64,000 nucleotides of DNA from Sphingomonas glacialis (GTDB taxonomy: Bacteria; Pseudomonadota; Alphaproteobacteria; Sphingomonadales; Sphingomonadaceae), in NCBI RefSeq assembly GCF_014653575.1, contig NZ_BNAQ01000004.1, positions 124,001 through 188,000 of the forward strand. Reading direction: 5' to 3'. Positions 61,421 to 64,000 of the stretch are shown here, in pieces (within the stretch, counting starts at the first letter, position 1; every line of letters begins with the position of its first letter). Position numbers and translations under genes: made by a program. Below the pieces are notes generated by a model. That model worked only from the letters and a program-made list of their open reading frames with translations, made no database searches and was not told the DNA's origin.

Positions 61421-61448
61421 TCGCGCATGCTCCCAGACTAGAGATTGG

Positions 61449-63713
61449 ATGGCCGGATCAGCCTTGAGCGCCTCTAGCACGCACCTTCCTGCGCTTCAAA
61501 TCGGCGTGCCGCGGGGGTGGTTCGGCGTCGGCGATCGACTCGAGAGCTGGCTCGAGGCCGAGCGCGATCAATTGCCGCTGTGGTTGCCGGTGGCGCTCGG
61601 CGCGGGGATCGCGCTGTGGTTCGTGCTGCCCGATCCGGCGGCATGGGAAGCGGCTGGTCTGGTGGCGATCGCGGTGGCGCTCGCCGGGGTCGCGCTGGCG
61701 CCGCAGGGGCGTGCGGCGCGGGTCGTCGCGGTTGGCGGGTTTGCGGTTGCGATCGGGCTCGGGCTGATCTGGTGGCGCGCCGAGCGCGTGGCACACGTGG
61801 TGCTCGCAGAACCGACGATCGCAACCTTCACTGCACGAGTCGAGCGGATCGAGCCGCTTGCGGCGCGCGACGTGGTGCGGTTGCGGCTGGCCCCGCTGCA
61901 CGTGCTGGCGGTGCCCGCGACGCGCGGGCCGGTTCGGCCGTTGCCGACGCTGCCAGCGCATATTCGCGTCAATCTCGTCGATGCCGACGTTCCCGTGGGA
62001 CTGGTGCCGGGGGCGACGCTGCGGCTCTCGGCGCGGCTGATGCCGCCGCCGCCGCCAGGCGTGCCCGGCGCGTACGACTATGCGCGGACCGCCTGGTTCG
62101 ACGCGATCGGCGCGACCGGGCGTGGCTTTGCGCCGATCACGATCCTCGCTGGCGGTGGGACAGGCGGCGGCGGCCTGCGGCAGCGCCTATCGCAGCATAT
62201 CCAGGCGAGCGCTGGCGGGGGCGGGGTGGGCGGCATCGCCGCATCGCTCGCGACCGGGGATCAGGGCGGGATCCCGCTCGCCGACAATGAGGCGATGCGC
62301 CGATCGGGGCTCGCGCATTTGCTGTCGGTGAGCGGTCTGCATATCACCGCGGCGGTCGGCGCGGTGATGTTGCTGGTCGGGCGCTTGCTCGCGCTCAGCC
62401 CGTGGGTCGCGCTGAAGACGCGCGTTCCGTTGATCGCGGCGGGCGCGGGGGCGCTTGCGGCGATCGGCTACACGCTGCTGACCGGGGCCGAGGTGCCGAC
62501 GATCCGCTCGTGCGTCGCGGCGTTGCTCGTGCTGGTCGCGCTGGCGCTGGGCCGGCAGGCGCTGACGCTGCGGCTGGTCGCGGCGGGGGCGATCGTGGTG
62601 CTGTTGCTGTACCCCGAGGCGCTCGCCGGGCCGAGTTTTCAGTTGTCGTTCGCGGCGGTCGCGGCGATCGTCTCGCTCAACGAACATCCGCAATTGCGCG
62701 CGTGGTTCGGGCCGCGCGAGCAGACGCGGGTGGCAAGGATCGCGCGTGAACTGGCGTCGCTGCTGCTGACCGGGATCGTCGTCGAGCTCGCTTTGCTGCC
62801 GATCGCGCTGTTCCACTTCCACAAAGCGGGCATTTACGGCGCGGTCGCCAATATCGTCGCGATCCCGCTGACGACGTTCGTGACGATGCCGTGCGAGGCG
62901 CTGGCGTTGCTGTTCGATACGGTGGGGGCGGGGCTGCCGTTCTGGTGGCTGACGGCGCGCTCGCTCGATCTGCTGTTGTGGATTGCGCATACGACGGCGG
63001 CGGTGCCGGGCTCGGTCGCGCCACTTCCGGCGATGCCGGGCGCCGCTTACGCGCTGATGGTGGTAGGCGGATTGTGGATCGGCCTGTGGCGCACGCGCTG
63101 GCGGCGGCTGGGGGCGCTGCCGCTTGGGATCGGCTTAACATGGGCGCTGCTGACCCCGGCGCCCGATCTGATCGTCACCGGAGACGGTCGGCATGTCGCG
63201 ATCCGGACCTCGGCGGGCGACGTCGCTTTGCTGCGCGACCGGACCGGGGACTACACCGCCGACATGCTTGCCGAGAATGGCGGGATCGCTGCGCTCCCGG
63301 TGCTGATGTCCGAGCAGCACGAGGCGCGCTGCAGCCGCGACCTCTGCCTGATGACGCGGACCGTGGCGGGACGACAGTGGCGCATCCTGGCGACGCGCAG
63401 CGCGTATCACGTCCCGACGCTCGACCTCGTCGCGGCGTGTGCTGGCGCCGACATCGTGATCAGCGAGCGTCGCTTGCCGCGCCGTTGCGTGCCGCACTGG
63501 CTGCGGCTCGACCGCGAGACGCTGGCGCAAACCGGCGGCGTCGCGATCGCTCTGGCATCGCATTCGGTGCGGACCGTTCGCCATCCGGGCGACCGGCATC
63601 CGTGGATCGCTGCGCCGGAGGGCGACGCTGGTCGGCGGCGGTGGGCTGGCGGGATGCGTTGGCGCTCGCGACCGCCGGGGAAGGGTGGGACCGCCGTGAT
63701 GGACAGGAAGTGA
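61449..63713 (+). CDS. comEC: ComEC/Rec2-family DNA-uptake channel protein
   Basis: The ~754-residue membrane protein has an N-terminal DUF4131 domain and the competence domain: [43 protein letters not shown], with about ten membrane helices, ending with a soluble C-terminal part (~600-754). That end resembles the ComEC metallo-beta-lactamase region, but no HxHxDH motif is visible, so its nuclease activity may be lost, as in many Gram-negatives. Divergent from gltX with ~28 bp between. Confidence 0.88.
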   Translation: MAGSALSASSTHLPALQIGVPRGWFGVGDRLESWLEAERDQLPLWLPVALGAGIALWFVLPDPAAWEAAGLVAIAVALAGVALAPQGRAARVVAVGGFAVAIGLGLIWWRAERVAHVVLAEPTIATFTARVERIEPLAARDVVRLRLAPLHVLAVPATRGPVRPLPTLPAHIRVNLVDADVPVGLVPGATLRLSARLMPPPPPGVPGAYDYARTAWFDAIGATGRGFAPITILAGGGTGGGGLRQRLSQHIQASAGGGGVGGIAASLATGDQGGIPLADNEAMRRSGLAHLLSVSGLHITAAVGAVMLLVGRLLALSPWVALKTRVPLIAAGAGALAAIGYTLLTGAEVPTIRSCVAALLVLVALALGRQALTLRLVAAGAIVVLLLYPEALAGPSFQLSFAAVAAIVSLNEHPQLRAWFGPREQTRVARIARELASLLLTGIVVELALLPIALFHFHKAGIYGAVANIVAIPLTTFVTMPCEALALLFDTVGAGLPFWWLTARSLDLLLWIAHTTAAVPGSVAPLPAMPGAAYALMVVGGLWIGLWRTRWRRLGALPLGIGLTWALLTPAPDLIVTGDGRHVAIRTSAGDVALLRDRTGDYTADMLAENGGIAALPVLMSEQHEARCSRDLCLMTRTVAGRQWRILATRSAYHVPTLDLVAACAGADIVISERRLPRRCVPHWLRLDRETLAQTGGVAIALASHSVRTVRHPGDRHPWIAAPEGDAGRRRWAGGMRWRSRPPGKGGTAVMDRK

Positions 63714-63793
63714 TTGGGCGGGGTGTCCTTGCGGCTCTTCCCCAGATACCGGAAGATGCTCGGGACGTTACCGCATCTTGGAGCCTGCACGCC

Positions 63794-64000
63794 GTGGCTG
63801 ACCAACCGATCACAGGGCCCGCATCGTACTTTCCATCGATCGAGAAGACCTATGGCCGTCCGATCGCAGAGTGGCAGGCGCTGGTGCGCGTGCGTTTGCC
63901 GGCAAAACACATGGCGCTCGTCACCATGCTGAAGACCGAGCATGGCATGGGCCACGGCCATGCCAACGCGATCGTCGCGCACACCCTTGCCGAGCACAAA
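63794..64000 (+). CDS. DUF4287 protein, N-terminal part (cut by window edge)
   Basis: From a GTG at 63794, 69 residues are encoded: ADQPITGPASYFPSIEKTYGRP, EWQALVRVRL, KHMALVTMLKTEHGMGHGHANAIVAHTL. This is the DUF4287 pattern (GPxSYFPSIEKxYGRP ... HxxLVxxLKxEHGxGHGHANALV). GGAG sits ~11 bases upstream. The role is unknown; the C-terminal part lies beyond the window. Confidence 0.85.
   Translation, partial: MADQPITGPASYFPSIEKTYGRPIAEWQALVRVRLPAKHMALVTMLKTEHGMGHGHANAIVAHTLAEHK

Noticed and set aside
1-64000. CRISPR arrays, insertion sequences and prophage
   Set aside because: No regular short direct repeats with unique spacers, no transposase or phage structural genes were seen; the inverted doublets are too short to be insertion sequences.

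Overview
The window reads as a chromosomal stretch of a high-GC alphaproteobacterium, most likely a sphingomonad (Sphingomonas or a close relative). The basis is the overall gene style, the mix of TonB-dependent uptake with DUF2336, DUF3597 and Excalibur-type small proteins, the frequent GTG/TTG starts, and the paired inverted intergenic repeats. No rRNA, plasmid origin, CRISPR array, transposase or phage gene was seen. Two tRNAs are present: Gly-CCC and Gln-TTG.

Layout. 1-4.1 kb is a sucrose/fructan uptake locus: a divergent sugar MFS transporter (cut by the left edge) and TonB receptor share twin LacI-type operators, followed by a GH68 enzyme. 4.3-6.6 kb holds tRNA-Gly, S-formylglutathione hydrolase, a collapsed poxB remnant and a secreted metallo-beta-lactamase-fold protein. 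6.7-15.6 kb is a leucine/isovalerate degradation cluster (isovaleryl-CoA dehydrogenase, both methylcrotonyl-CoA carboxylase subunits, a CaiB/BaiF CoA-transferase), interrupted by an M13 peptidase. 15.7-35.8 kb is mainly housekeeping: HerA-like ATPase, DegQ-type protease, HflK/HflC, Mrp, homoserine dehydrogenase, TlyA, TspO, UbiK, ProC, IlvE, and several small sphingomonad-style proteins.

36.3-44.7 kb, starting just past tRNA-Gln, is the most notable part. One leftward operon looks like the Caulobacter holdfast-anchor genes hfaA-hfaB-hfaD (small curlin-like protein, CsgG-like lipoprotein, repeat adhesin). It is followed by a receiver protein, a YaiO-type outer-membrane barrel, a small membrane protein and a family-2 glycosyltransferase. 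Divergently transcribed is a complete H-NOX / hybrid histidine kinase / LuxR-type regulator module. The 250-bp gap between them carries two strong inverted repeats. I infer a nitric-oxide-responsive surface-attachment and exopolysaccharide system.

45-51.3 kb returns to metabolism and envelope functions: UDP-glucuronate epimerase, an ArsC/Spx-like protein, DUF427, PanB, YfgM-like and BamB, Der. 51.5-58.4 kb is a second unusual cluster: an Hpt protein, a 777-residue two-TM coiled-coil protein, an Hpt-like protein that has lost its histidine, a nucleotidyltransferase-like membrane protein, DUF2336, and a histidine-kinase-like protein with Gln where the phospho-accepting His should be. 58.4-64 kb holds citrate synthase, glutamyl-tRNA synthetase, ComEC and the start of a DUF4287 protein.

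Two core genes (methylcrotonyl-CoA carboxylase alpha and gltX) contain internal stretches of clearly lower GC, suggesting allelic mosaicism. Six paired inverted repeats lie between genes. All functional calls come from reading motifs and recalled family features; no database search was run.
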